Shown piece by piece: positions 42,968 through 51,970 of a stretch of DNA of 64,000 nt. The stretch is from SIG622 sp045600125 (GTDB lineage: Bacteria; Bacillota; Clostridia; Oscillospirales; CAG-382). How positions within the stretch are numbered: the stretch's first letter is position 1; each line of letters opens with the position of its first letter. The stretch spans positions 1 through 64,000 of the forward strand of contig JAZRXH010000120.1 of the NCBI GenBank assembly GCA_045600125.1. Reading direction: 5' to 3'. The notes beneath the pieces were generated by a model, which saw nothing but the letters and a program-made list of their open reading frames with translations, was not told where the DNA came from and searched no databases. The position numbers were made by a program, and so were the translations under genes.

Positions 42968-44059
42968 TTACGGTGCAAAGATAAAATCCGTATCCCATCC
43001 CGGCACGTATTCGAGATGCCGCATATAAATTTTATAATCCGGGCAGACCGACAGCACCGTTTCGGGAATGTCGAAATAATCCTCCGTTCTGTGATAGGCG
43101 GCACAGCGGATGACGGGGCTGTCCCGCTTTATGACTTCCGAAAGACCGAGAAGCGCCCTTTTGTCCGAGCCCTCGGCGTCGATCTTCACGAAGCCGACAG
43201 CGGCGTCTATGACCGAGTCGGCACGGACGGCAGGAATTTCCTTCGATTTTTCAAATAGAGCGGCATTCTCGGCAGAGCTTGCCCTGCCGGAGCGGGAAGA
43301 GAAGTACACGGTCTCGTTTTTGTCCCATGCGGCGGCGTTGAAGCAGGATATATTCTCGCTCAAAGCCCTGCTCTTTTCACAGAGCTTCCGGTAGTTCCTC
43401 CCGTCCGGCTCGAAGGCGTATATTTTTGCCTTCTTTCCGTGGGCGTTCACGTACTCCTCCACCGTGTCGCCGTTGTAGGCGCCGATGTCGGCGTAGTTTC
43501 TGTTATTCAGGAAACTGTAGATGAATTTGTTTGTTTCTTCTTTATCGCTTGTGCATTCCCGGAGATATCCGATCTTTCCCGTCAGCTTGTACAGGATCGA
43601 ACAGACAAAGGTGTTTTTTGACACGTCGTCCGAAAGACGGTCGTAGACCTTCCGGAGTCTTTCCTTATTTTCTCTGAAATAAGCAAGCTCGAAAAGACCG
43701 CCGCCGAAGACCGGCACGTCCGGGGCATAGGCGGTTCGTTCCGAGGCGATGCGGTAGATGTTTTCCAGTACCTCCGGGCGCTGAGAAGCGAAGGCAACGA
43801 CGACGGCGAAGTCACTGAATTCTTTACAGATATCCGAGTATCTGACCACGGTGAAATCGTGGAATTTCTTATACCGCACGAATTCGTCGCTGGCAAAGAT
43901 ACCGGATATTTTAATGCCTTTATCTTCAAATACCTTCAGTATTTTGTCGGCGCCGTCTCCCATGCCGTACAGAACAAGGGGGATCCTGGTGCTGCGTAAA
44001 GTTTCCCATACGTCTTTATGAATGTCATTTATTTCATCGAATGTTCTGATATGGCTCAT
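42968..44059 (-). CDS. FkbM-family methyltransferase with N-terminal Rossmann-like domain
   Basis: 363 residues. The C-terminal half is an FkbM-type SAM-dependent methyltransferase: YADIGAYNGDTVEEY (SAM loop, near 187-201), IYAFEPDGRNYRKL (acidic ribose-binding Glu), and VKIDAEGSDKRALLG. The N-terminal 110 residues (LVLYGMGDGADKIL.. VSGIFASDEF-like) look like a separate nucleotide-binding fold seen in similar surface-polysaccharide proteins. Target unknown; O-methylation of a glycan is a common role. It ends 12 bases from the sedolisin gene on the other strand with no terminator between. Confidence 0.82.
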   Translation of the reverse strand: MSHIRTFDEINDIHKDVWETLRSTRIPLVLYGMGDGADKILKVFEDKGIKISGIFASDEFVRYKKFHDFTVVRYSDICKEFSDFAVVVAFASQRPEVLENIYRIASERTAYAPDVPVFGGGLFELAYFRENKERLRKVYDRLSDDVSKNTFVCSILYKLTGKIGYLRECTSDKEETNKFIYSFLNNRNYADIGAYNGDTVEEYVNAHGKKAKIYAFEPDGRNYRKLCEKSRALSENISCFNAAAWDKNETVYFSSRSGRASSAENAALFEKSKEIPAVRADSVIDAAVGFVKIDAEGSDKRALLGLSEVIKRDSPVIRCAAYHRTEDYFDIPETVLSVCPDYKIYMRHLEYVPGWDTDFIFAP

Positions 44060-44142
44060 TTTGGCGAATTTTGTCCTTCCTTTCGGGAGTGAAATATGAA
44101 ATTGAGGAGGAATACCTTCAATTTACGTTAGTTTACTTCTGT

Positions 44143-44171
44143 ATTTTACTCCGATATTTTCATTTTGTAAA
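44143..44171 (-). promoter_or_regulatory. Sigma-A-type promoter for the FkbM gene
   Basis: Minus strand TTTACA (44166-44171), 17 bases, TAAAAT (44143-44148). Confidence 0.65.
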
Positions 44172-44224
44172 GACTGTTTTACTTTTTATTACATTTTGAC
44201 CGACGGTATTTACAAAATTTGCAT

Positions 44225-44253
44225 TTGCAGGTTCATAGATTATGTGATAAAAT
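44225..44253 (+). promoter_or_regulatory. Sigma-A-type promoter for the phosphodiester glycosidase gene
   Basis: TTGCAG (44225-44230), 17 bases, TAAAAT (44248-44253), 80 bases before the start. Confidence 0.68.
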
Positions 44254-44332
44254 AAAACCATGAGGCGGCTTCGGTTATCAGGCTTTCCGCCGGATCGAAG
44301 CCGGAATATCAATTTACTTATCGGAGAAAAAC

Positions 44333-47260
44333 ATGAAGATCATACAAAAGATTTCTTTTGCCCTCGTTCTTGCCGTTCTTTTACAAAATACCTGCTTTGC
44401 CGCCTATTCGCCGGAGAAGAACGTTATTCTCAACGAATCGGTACATACCGTTTCCCCGGGGCTGTCCTATACCGTCAGCACCAACGTATGCGACGGCGCA
44501 AGACAGCAGATCTTTGCCTTTGACTATACGCCCGGACAGGGTACCGAGGTCGTCCCTTCCTTCGGCGGCAGTGTGTACGGATTCCACACGGTGGGAAGCA
44601 TGATAAATGGCTTTGAAGGCGACGGGCGTATCGTCGGCGGCATGAACACCGATTTCTTCATCACCACGACCGGCGTGCCGCTGTCCTGCCTTGTCCTTAA
44701 CGGAGAACTGGTGTCCAGCTGTGACAGCCGGGCAGCACTCGGTTTTCTTGAGGACGGTACGGCAATCATCGGCGCTCCCGGCATAAAGGCAGAGCTTCTC
44801 GGAAGAGAACGAACGCTTCCCATAGCGCATATCAATAAGATGCCGGCAGTGTGGGGAATGTATCTTCTCACCGACAAATTCTATTCCGATACAAGAACGA
44901 GCATCGACACGATTGAAATCGTCCTTCGTCCCTACGCCCCCGATGCGGAGGAAGCGGAGAGCATCCGGGACTTCCTCGAAAACGGCATGAAAGAAGCAGA
45001 GGAAAACGAAAGCGGGGAAGAGGACACACAGGAAGAACCGCTTCCCATGGAGGAGGCTTCTTTGAGCGAAGCCACAGAAAACGATGTAAACGTTATCGAA
45101 ATCGGCGAAAGTGCCGAGTTTGCGGAACTTGGTGAACCGACAGAGAATGCGGACGCTTCCGGCTCTCCCGCAGAGGAGCCGATACCCGACGGCGTTTCCG
45201 AGGGTGAGACTATCGCAGAAGAGCCGGAAACGGAACAGGCAGATCCCGCAGCAGAGCCCGAACCGGAGATCCCGGAGGAGCCCTTCGACTTTTCGGCGAT
45301 CGAATTCACCGAGGATGCGATAAAGACCGACTGCCTTCTTCCCGTCATCGTCACCGAAATCCGGGACGTGAAAAAGGGAAAACTCAAAAAAGGCGAATTT
45401 GTTCTCTGCGTCCCGAAGGAGAGCTGTGAATACCTCATCACCGATGTGAAAGAAGGGGACAAATTCATCCTGAACTGTACTTGTAACGAAGAGTTCCGGG
45501 ACTGCGTGAACGTCCTCGGTTCGGGCGAGATCCTTATCGAGAACGGAACGGCAAGAACTCTTCCGAACGATACTCTCTACACCGGACGGAATCCCCGCAC
45601 GGCGGCGGGCATCCGAGCCGACGGAAGCGTTGTCTTCGTCGGGGTGGACGGCAGGAAAACCGGTTACAGCGTCGGCTTCAACGCCAAGGAGCTGACCGAC
45701 TATCTGCTGAACCTCGGCTGCGTATCCGCCGTGAATTTTGACGGCGGCGGTTCTACGACGGTGTATGCAGCCGACCTCGGAGAGGAGAAGTCTTCTCTGA
45801 AAAACCGACCGAGCGACAACGCCGAACGGGGCGTGGCGAGCGGCGTTCTCTTTCTGAATACTGCCGAGCCTGCGGGAGATGTCGAATACGCCGCCGTCTA
45901 TCCCTCCGCCTATACCGTTTTCAACCGGGGTACGTCGCTGAAGCTGGGAGACACCGTGCGTTTTGCCGACGGGGCTCTTTATCCGCAGGAAGCGTCGGAG
46001 TACGGGTATTCTGTATCCGTCCTACCTTCCTTCGGCGTGACCGAAGACGGGATTTTTACACCGAACGGTAAAACCGGCAGCGCCGATATCATCGTTTCGG
46101 TCAAGGGAAAGGACGAAGAGGAAGGATACTCCTACGAAAGAGATTTTGTCGCAGGACAGGTGACGGTGGTCGACACGGTCACAAAATTCAGCATTGCAAC
46201 CAGAAATAAATCGCTGGAGCCCTTTGAAAGCGCCTTTCTCACCATGAACGCCGAGTATAATACGCTGCCTCTTTCGGTGGGCTTTGACAGCGCCGACTGG
46301 ATAATCGAATACCTTGCCCCAAAAGAAGCTCCTTTCTCCGAAGAGGTACCGGCAGAGGCAGAAGCCGGGAACGAAGTCGCAGAAGCGACCGCCGAGCCCG
46401 AATACGAATATGTGATTGCCGATCCCTCTTTTGCGTATTTTGACGCAGAGATGAACTTTGTTCCCGTAAAATACGGCGAAAAGTACCGTATCACCGCTTC
46501 ACTCGGCGGCAAGGTCAGCGAGCTTTACATAGCGACAGAAAAGTATCCTTTTGACGACGCCGAAGAGCACTGGTGCGCCAAAACTGCCTTCGATTCCTAT
46601 AAAAAAGGTCTTTTCAAAGGGGAACACTACGGCGATCACCGGTACTTTTTCCCGGACAGGACCATGATGCGGGTGGAATTCTGCACCGTCCTTGCAAGAG
46701 CGCTGGAGCTTCCTCTCGGTGAACCGATTCCCGTTCCCGAAGTTCCCATCGTGTACGAAGTAATGGAAAATTCGGATAATGCAGATACACAATCGATGGA
46801 TATTTCGTTCCTTCCCGATGAGTCTTTCCCGGAAACGGAAGACGGTCTGGTGATCGGTGAGCTGTACACCGGCGAGGAGATCGAAGAACCCGTCTATTAT
46901 GCCGATGACGTTGCCGACTGGGCAAAGCCCTATGTCTTGGCGCTTTATAACAGAGGCTATATCGACACGCTTCTCTGTGAAAGCATCGGCGGCGATCTTA
47001 CGCTGGACGGTCTTGCCGATATCACGAGAAACGACGTGATCCGGATCCTCGGCAGCTTCCTTGAAGTGACCGAAAACGACCACACTTCGGAATTTCCGGA
47101 CTTTGTTCCGGAAACGGAGGAGGACATCGGCTATTTCAACAGCGTCATTGAAGCGGGACTTTTACACGGCTACGAGGACGGTACCGTGCGCCAGTACGAT
47201 ACTCTGACAAGAGCGCAGGCGGCGACCATCTTTTACCGCTTTTTCGAGATGCAGAAATGA
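44333..47260 (+). CDS. Secreted phosphodiester glycosidase (NAGPA-like) with acidic inserts and SLH repeats
   Basis: 975 residues. It has a signal peptide (cleavage near CFAAYS). An NAGPA domain, named for the uncovering enzyme that removes GlcNAc from phosphodiesters, is split: its first half (GGMNTDFF, CLVLNGELVSS) lies before and its second half (RNPRTAAGIRADGSVVFVGV, VNFDGGGSTTVY) after an acidic, probably disordered insert at about residues 200-318. A beta domain follows, then SLH repeats from about 740 (MMRVEFCTVLARALEL, TLTRAQAATIFYRF), also interrupted by acidic loops. It is probably fixed to the cell wall and acts on an envelope phosphodiester-linked sugar; the substrate is inferred only from the family. 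The ATG follows a weak box. Confidence 0.83.
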   Translation: MKIIQKISFALVLAVLLQNTCFAAYSPEKNVILNESVHTVSPGLSYTVSTNVCDGARQQIFAFDYTPGQGTEVVPSFGGSVYGFHTVGSMINGFEGDGRIVGGMNTDFFITTTGVPLSCLVLNGELVSSCDSRAALGFLEDGTAIIGAPGIKAELLGRERTLPIAHINKMPAVWGMYLLTDKFYSDTRTSIDTIEIVLRPYAPDAEEAESIRDFLENGMKEAEENESGEEDTQEEPLPMEEASLSEATENDVNVIEIGESAEFAELGEPTENADASGSPAEEPIPDGVSEGETIAEEPETEQADPAAEPEPEIPEEPFDFSAIEFTEDAIKTDCLLPVIVTEIRDVKKGKLKKGEFVLCVPKESCEYLITDVKEGDKFILNCTCNEEFRDCVNVLGSGEILIENGTARTLPNDTLYTGRNPRTAAGIRADGSVVFVGVDGRKTGYSVGFNAKELTDYLLNLGCVSAVNFDGGGSTTVYAADLGEEKSSLKNRPSDNAERGVASGVLFLNTAEPAGDVEYAAVYPSAYTVFNRGTSLKLGDTVRFADGALYPQEASEYGYSVSVLPSFGVTEDGIFTPNGKTGSADIIVSVKGKDEEEGYSYERDFVAGQVTVVDTVTKFSIATRNKSLEPFESAFLTMNAEYNTLPLSVGFDSADWIIEYLAPKEAPFSEEVPAEAEAGNEVAEATAEPEYEYVIADPSFAYFDAEMNFVPVKYGEKYRITASLGGKVSELYIATEKYPFDDAEEHWCAKTAFDSYKKGLFKGEHYGDHRYFFPDRTMMRVEFCTVLARALELPLGEPIPVPEVPIVYEVMENSDNADTQSMDISFLPDESFPETEDGLVIGELYTGEEIEEPVYYADDVADWAKPYVLALYNRGYIDTLLCESIGGDLTLDGLADITRNDVIRILGSFLEVTENDHTSEFPDFVPETEEDIGYFNSVIEAGLLHGYEDGTVRQYDTLTRAQAATIFYRFFEMQK

Positions 47261-47330
47261 TAAACCTATGCCGTAACGAATGATTCTCAAGATGGTTTTC
47301 ACCATATTTTCACCGCAGCCGTATAAAGAG

Positions 47331-47371
47331 GAAAACACCGCCGATACTATGAACGGGGGTGTTTTCTTTGA
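47331..47371 (+). terminator. Terminator after the NAGPA/SLH gene, overlapping the next gene's start region
   Basis: A perfect 9-bp stem GAAAACACC (47331-47339) with GGTGTTTTC (47358-47366), then TTTGACTTT. The right arm includes the GGGGGTG that would be the ribosome site of the small membrane gene. Confidence 0.7.
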
Positions 47372-47598
47372 CTTTGATGCTGTATTATATCTGGCTCCTG
47401 CTTCTTTATTTCTTCGGCAGAAGGCGGTTTCTTCTCGGTGTACCGTGCGATAAAAGACTTGTCCTGGCGGTCGTTCTTGCTTTTTCACTGTCCGTTTTTG
47501 CCGTTCGTCCGTATTTTCAGATTCTTGGATTCATTGCTTCTTATTTTGTCTTTGGGCTATACTATGCACTGAAAGACGGAATCATCAGAAAGAGTTAG
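47368..47598 (+). CDS. Small membrane protein of unknown function
   Basis: 76 residues with TTG 47368 (GGGGGTG six bases upstream), or 73 with ATG 47377. Two or three hydrophobic segments are separated by basic stretches (FGRRRFLLG, DKRL, DGIIRKS), a pattern that obeys the positive-inside rule and argues for a real protein. The start region is inside a terminator hairpin, and its stop codon overlaps the sigK stop tail to tail (TTAG, 47595-47598). I do not recognise the family. Confidence 0.5.
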   Translation: MTLMLYYIWLLLLYFFGRRRFLLGVPCDKRLVLAVVLAFSLSVFAVRPYFQILGFIASYFVFGLYYALKDGIIRKS

Positions 47599-48272
47599 AA
47601 CTGCGCTCTCAGCTTTTCGAGAGCGCTTTTTTCGATCCTTGATACGTAGCTTCTCGAAATGCCCAGTTTTTTTGCCGTTTCCCGCTGGGTGATGGGGTTT
47701 TCACCGCCGAGACCGTAACGCAACAGGATGATCTTCCGCTCCCGGTCATCCAGGACGGTGTAGACCGCCTTTACTGCTTTTTTTGTGTTCATTTTGTTTT
47801 CGATTTCCTCAAAAACGTCCTCCTCACAGCAGATGATATCCATGTAGGTCAGCGGATTTCCGTCCTTGTCCGTATCAACGGCATCGGACAGCAGCGTTTC
47901 GCACGCCAGCTTCTTCCGGCTGCGGAAATACATCAGGATCTCGTTCTGAAGGCATTTCCCGGCGTAGGTCGCAAAGCGGGTGCCGCTGTCCGGGTTGTAG
48001 GTATCGATGGCTTTGATAAGCCCGATGGTTCCGATGGAGATCAGATCCTCGTTGTCGCATCCCGGCGCATAGTATTTTTTGGCGATATGCGCCACAAGCC
48101 GCAGATTCCTTTCGATAAGGATCGTCCGTGCGTTTTCATCTCCGTTCCTTGCTTTTCTGAATTGTTCCTTCTCCTCTGCACTTGACAGCGGAGGAGGGAA
48201 GGCGGAGCTTGAGGAAAGCTTCAGCAGCAGGAAAAAAGCCCCGAAAAACAGTTCCATTCCACAAAGCGGCAT
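47595..48272 (-). CDS. sigK: RNA polymerase sporulation sigma factor SigK, with pro-sequence
   Basis: 225 residues. Late mother-cell sigma factor. The N-terminus has a hydrophobic pro-segment (MELFFGAFFLLLKL) that in Bacillus holds pro-SigK at the membrane until SpoIVFB cuts it. Region 2 follows with ERNLRLVAHIAKKYY and EDLISIGTIGLIKAID. Region 4 ends with ITQRETAKKLGISRSYVSR. The gene is continuous, with no skin-type insertion. ATG 48272 has AAAGGAG upstream. A sequence CATATGAT at 48314-48321 (minus strand) loosely resembles a sigma-E -10 box. Confidence 0.95.
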   Translation of the reverse strand: MPLCGMELFFGAFFLLLKLSSSSAFPPPLSSAEEKEQFRKARNGDENARTILIERNLRLVAHIAKKYYAPGCDNEDLISIGTIGLIKAIDTYNPDSGTRFATYAGKCLQNEILMYFRSRKKLACETLLSDAVDTDKDGNPLTYMDIICCEEDVFEEIENKMNTKKAVKAVYTVLDDRERKIILLRYGLGGENPITQRETAKKLGISRSYVSRIEKSALEKLRAQF

Positions 48273-48432
48273 AGTTTCTCCTTTCACAAAACGGCGGTTT
48301 GATTTCTCATGCTATCATATGAGCGGAAAGGCCTGTTATTTCATGTTCCGCCAATGTTTTTCATGTCGCCTTTTCTTTGCGGGAACAAAGTGAAATAGAT
48401 ACTGAAACTTTTTTCAAAATTCTGCATTTCTA

Positions 48433-48461
48433 TTGACATTTGTTTCTTTTTGTGGTATAAT
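48433..48461 (+). promoter_or_regulatory. Consensus sigma-A promoter for the sugar isomerase operon
   Basis: TTGACA (48433-48438), 17 bases, TATAAT (48456-48461): both boxes are perfect consensus. Confidence 0.88.
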
Positions 48462-48465
48462 TAAA

Positions 48466-48485
48466 CTGCAATAGGAGTATTGCAG
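48466..48485 (+). promoter_or_regulatory. Perfect inverted repeat at the transcription start (operator or 5' hairpin)
   Basis: CTGCAATA (48466-48473), GGAG, TATTGCAG (48478-48485). It covers about +1 to +18 from the promoter just upstream, a position where a bound repressor would block initiation. The RNA would also begin with this hairpin. Confidence 0.55.
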
Positions 48486-48518
48486 AACTTATTACTTTAT
48501 ATATCGGAGGGTGATTAT

Positions 48519-49952
48519 ATGAAAACCGACAGAAAGCCGAAGATCGGTCTTCTGCTCATCGGTGCCAAGCGCTTCAAGCCTCTCGGAGAAGGAACTTGTG
48601 ACGGTACCTATGAGGTGAGAAAAAACGAGGAAGCCCAGAGGATCATTGCGAAACTTTCCGCCTTTTCCGAGGTCGTATTCGGCGGTATTCTCTATGAAAA
48701 AGAGGACGTGGAAAACTATCTGAATCTGTTCGGAAATGCCAAGGTGGACTGCATTTGTGCCATTTACCTTTCCTGGGCGGAGGACTATGCATGGATCCGT
48801 TTCCTGCGCGAAATGCCGTCTGTTCCGCTGTTCTTTGCCAGCATCGTGAGAGACGAGCTCCACATCACCGACACCAACGACGAGAACCAGTTCGTGGACT
48901 TCCTCTCGGCAGGTGCTTTGGTCGGCGCTCAGGTTTCCTCCGGATCTCTTACGAGATTCCACAAGCCCATGACGAGGAGATTCCTCGGAACTCTCGACGA
49001 GGTGGCAAGGGAGCTGGAAGCATTCGCTAAAGCGGCAAAGGTACGGTCGCAGCTTCGTAATTCCACTCTTTCTCTCCTTGCCTGCTACAACGAAGCCATG
49101 TGGGCGACCTACTGCGATCCCTACAATATCTTCATGAAGATCGGTCCCGAGATCAAGTTCCTTTCGGTCACAGAGATCCTCAATGAGCAGAACAGGATCA
49201 GCGACGCATACGTTGAAGAGCTGGCACAGAGCTTTGTCAAGAGCTTTGAAGTATATCCGAACGTGAAGTACGAGCTTCTCAAGCAGTCTGTCAAGGCGTC
49301 CGTTGCCATGGAGAACATTGCGGAGGCGGTCGGCACCGACCTTCTCGTATTCAACGACATCGACAGCGTCATGCTGAATAACGTGGGACTCCGTCCCGGC
49401 TTTACGCCCACGACTCCCGAGAAAGCGGAGATGGTCATCGTGCCCGAGGGCGATATCGGCGGCGGTCTCGCTACCTATATCCTCCACCTTCTCACCGGCA
49501 GAGTGGCAAACTTCATCGAGCCCTTCTATATAGACCACAAGAGGGGAGTTGCCGTTGTCGGTCACGCCGGACCCAACAACTTCCGTGAATGCCCCGAAAA
49601 CATGATCATCGCCCGGGACGAAAGATTCGCCAAGTCCTCTTATCCTTACGCCGGTGCGCCATTTGCGTGGTACACCATCCCCGAAGGCGAAAAGACGATG
49701 CTCCATATGTCCGAGGTGGACGGCAGGATGAAGATGGTCGCCTGCAGCGTGGACGCCATTCCGTGCAAGCATTATCTTGCCAGCTATTCCCACGGCGAGC
49801 TCCGTCACAAGACGCTCACCCCCGAAGAACTGTTCAACCGCATCCTGAACGTAGGTGTTACACAGCACTACGGTATCGCTCCCGGCAACTGCATAAAGGA
49901 ACTTGAGATCCTTGCCGATCTCTGCGGCTTCGATTTTTATAACGTAAACTGA
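48519..49952 (+). CDS. L-fucose/L-arabinose isomerase-family protein
   Basis: 477 residues. It belongs by overall shape to the L-fucose/L-arabinose isomerase superfamily, which interconverts aldoses and ketoses with a divalent metal. Supporting stretches are DCICAIYLSWAEDYAW in the N-terminal domain, VPEGDIGGGLATYILHLLTG with a metal-type Glu, and the C-terminal VTQHYGIAPGNCIKELEILA, which parallels the end of AraA. The exact sugar cannot be told. ATG 48519 has CGGAGGGTG. It is first in an operon with the phosphomannose isomerase fusion 37 bases downstream. Confidence 0.78.
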   Translation: MKTDRKPKIGLLLIGAKRFKPLGEGTCDGTYEVRKNEEAQRIIAKLSAFSEVVFGGILYEKEDVENYLNLFGNAKVDCICAIYLSWAEDYAWIRFLREMPSVPLFFASIVRDELHITDTNDENQFVDFLSAGALVGAQVSSGSLTRFHKPMTRRFLGTLDEVARELEAFAKAAKVRSQLRNSTLSLLACYNEAMWATYCDPYNIFMKIGPEIKFLSVTEILNEQNRISDAYVEELAQSFVKSFEVYPNVKYELLKQSVKASVAMENIAEAVGTDLLVFNDIDSVMLNNVGLRPGFTPTTPEKAEMVIVPEGDIGGGLATYILHLLTGRVANFIEPFYIDHKRGVAVVGHAGPNNFRECPENMIIARDERFAKSSYPYAGAPFAWYTIPEGEKTMLHMSEVDGRMKMVACSVDAIPCKHYLASYSHGELRHKTLTPEELFNRILNVGVTQHYGIAPGNCIKELEILADLCGFDFYNVN

Positions 49953-49989
49953 TATTTCGCCGGATTTCCGGCAGAACGGAGTATTGATT

Positions 49990-51813
49990 ATGAGTTTCAT
50001 GTTTAATCCTTTTCCCTTCGACGATCCGGTCGCCGTAAACCATCTGACCGACGTTTCCTTCTGCGGCAAGAAGGCTTATCCCGGCAACAATGCCATAAAG
50101 CTCGCTCTTTGCGAGGAAATCAGGATCAAGGCGAAGAACGGTCGCTGCGTCATCGGTATCGACGGCTACGCTACCGCTCCCTTTGCTAAAGTTGCAGAGC
50201 TGATTACGGCTTTCTATCCCGATGCAAGGATCTTTGATCTTCGTGACGTTTATATTCCCGCCGACGACCTCGACAAGCTCTTTGCGGAATATCTTCCCAT
50301 GGACAGAGTCAAGGACCCCGTGCTTCTGTACGGTAAGCTCTACAAGGGAGAATTCGCAAGCCTTTTTGACGCAGCAAAGGTAGAAAAGCTCATCGCCGAC
50401 GTGAAGGCTTCTGCCGGCACCGTCATCGTATACGGCAACGGTGCTCTTTCCGAGCAGTTCGACGGTCTCTATGATCTCAAGCTCTTTACCGACGTTACCC
50501 CGAAGCAGGCGGTTCTCAACATCAAAGCCGGCGGATACCGGAACCTCGGCAACGATAAGGATATCCCCTTCAAGGCTACCATGCGCCGATGCTACTACGT
50601 GGACTTCGAGATGTGCTTCCGCAACAGAGAAAAACTCCTGAATACAAAGGGCTTTGATTTCCACATCGACGCAACGCACGTCGATAAGATGAATATGCTT
50701 GCCGTAGACGTCCTCTTCGGACTTTTCGACAAGGCGCTTGACAGACCCTTCCGCTGCCGTCCCGTTTATCTGGAAGGCGTATGGGGCGGTTACCTCGTAC
50801 AGAAGGAAAGAAATCTTCCCAAGGAAATGAAGAATGCCGCATGGGTATTCGATCTTATTCCCATGGAAGTTTCCGTTGTCTTCGACGTTGACGGCAACGA
50901 GTACGAATTCCCGTATTACACCCTTGTTCACGGCATGGGCGAAAAGCTCATGGGCAAGGCGTGCATGGAGCAGTTCGGCGGTTATTTCCCCATCCGTTTC
51001 AACTACGACGATACCTTCCACTCCAACGGCAATATGTCCATCCAGCTCCATCCCGGAGAAAAGTTCCTTCGTGAAAACTCCAACGAGCCCGGTCGCCAGG
51101 ACGAGAGCTACTACGTTGTAGCGACTGCGCAGGGCGCCAAGACCTTCATCGGCTTCCGGGACGACTGCGACGTGGACGAATTCCTCGCCGCTGCCAAGCA
51201 GTCCGAGATCGACCATCAGCCCATCGACTACCTCAAGTACATCAACTACGTGGATTCCAAGCCGGGCACGCAGGTCATGATCCCCTCCGGTACCATCCAT
51301 GCCTCCGGCCGTAATCAGGTCATTCTCGAGATCGGTTCCCTTACCGTCGGCTCTTATACCTATAAGATGTACGACTACTGCCGTAAGGACCTTGACGGAA
51401 ATCCCAGACCGATTCATTCCTACTACGGCGAGCTCAATATCAACAAGAACGCCAAGCGCAGCTGGGTCATGGGCAACATCGTGCAGGAGAGACGTCACGT
51501 AAGAGGGGAGAATCTCGGCGGTGACAGCTTCTACGAGGAAGTGATCGTCGGTGAAAACGATCTTCTGTACTTCACCCTCCGCAACCTTATCTTCAACGAG
51601 AAGGCTTATGACAATACCGACGGCTATTTCCACGTTCTGTCTCTTGTTGACGGCGAGGACGTGACCGTTCGCTCCAAGAACGATCCCTCCATGTGCTTCA
51701 ATATGAAGTACCTCGATATCATCGTCGTTCCGGCGTCTGTCGGCGAGTATGAGATCATCAACAACAAGCCAGGTTCCGTCGTGACTATCCACAAGACGAT
51801 GCTCAGACATTGA
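49990..51813 (+). CDS. Class I phosphomannose isomerase-like protein with decayed P-loop N-terminal domain
   Basis: 607 residues, about twice a short class I mannose-6-phosphate isomerase. Residues about 240-600 form the cupin domain with all four expected zinc ligands: Gln352 and His354 in SIQLHPGE, Glu372 in GRQDESYY, and His437 in PSGTIHASG. Residues about 30-185 resemble a uridine-kinase-type P-loop domain (RCVIGIDGYATAPFAKVAEL, DARIFDLRDVYIP), but the Walker A Gly-Lys-Ser/Thr is lost (APFAK), so it should not bind ATP normally. ATG 49990 has CGGAG upstream. With the preceding isomerase it probably handles a mannose- or fructose-type sugar. Confidence 0.8.
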   Translation: MSFMFNPFPFDDPVAVNHLTDVSFCGKKAYPGNNAIKLALCEEIRIKAKNGRCVIGIDGYATAPFAKVAELITAFYPDARIFDLRDVYIPADDLDKLFAEYLPMDRVKDPVLLYGKLYKGEFASLFDAAKVEKLIADVKASAGTVIVYGNGALSEQFDGLYDLKLFTDVTPKQAVLNIKAGGYRNLGNDKDIPFKATMRRCYYVDFEMCFRNREKLLNTKGFDFHIDATHVDKMNMLAVDVLFGLFDKALDRPFRCRPVYLEGVWGGYLVQKERNLPKEMKNAAWVFDLIPMEVSVVFDVDGNEYEFPYYTLVHGMGEKLMGKACMEQFGGYFPIRFNYDDTFHSNGNMSIQLHPGEKFLRENSNEPGRQDESYYVVATAQGAKTFIGFRDDCDVDEFLAAAKQSEIDHQPIDYLKYINYVDSKPGTQVMIPSGTIHASGRNQVILEIGSLTVGSYTYKMYDYCRKDLDGNPRPIHSYYGELNINKNAKRSWVMGNIVQERRHVRGENLGGDSFYEEVIVGENDLLYFTLRNLIFNEKAYDNTDGYFHVLSLVDGEDVTVRSKNDPSMCFNMKYLDIIVVPASVGEYEIINNKPGSVVTIHKTMLRH

Positions 51814-51822
51814 TCAATTCTG

Positions 51823-51860
51823 AAAGCGGAAGTGTGTATGCATTTCCGCTTTTTCTTTTA
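51823..51860 (+). terminator. Terminator after the phosphomannose isomerase-like gene
   Basis: A perfect 9-bp stem AAAGCGGAA (51823-51831) with TTCCGCTTT (51844-51852), followed by TTCTTTT. Confidence 0.85.
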
Positions 51861-51970
51861 GAGAGTAAATTCAATTATAAACTTTTTGAAAATTCTTTCA
51901 AAGAGCGCTACCTTTATCCCCGTAATTATGTTAAAATATAACATTGAAAATTGTGAGGTAATATGATATA

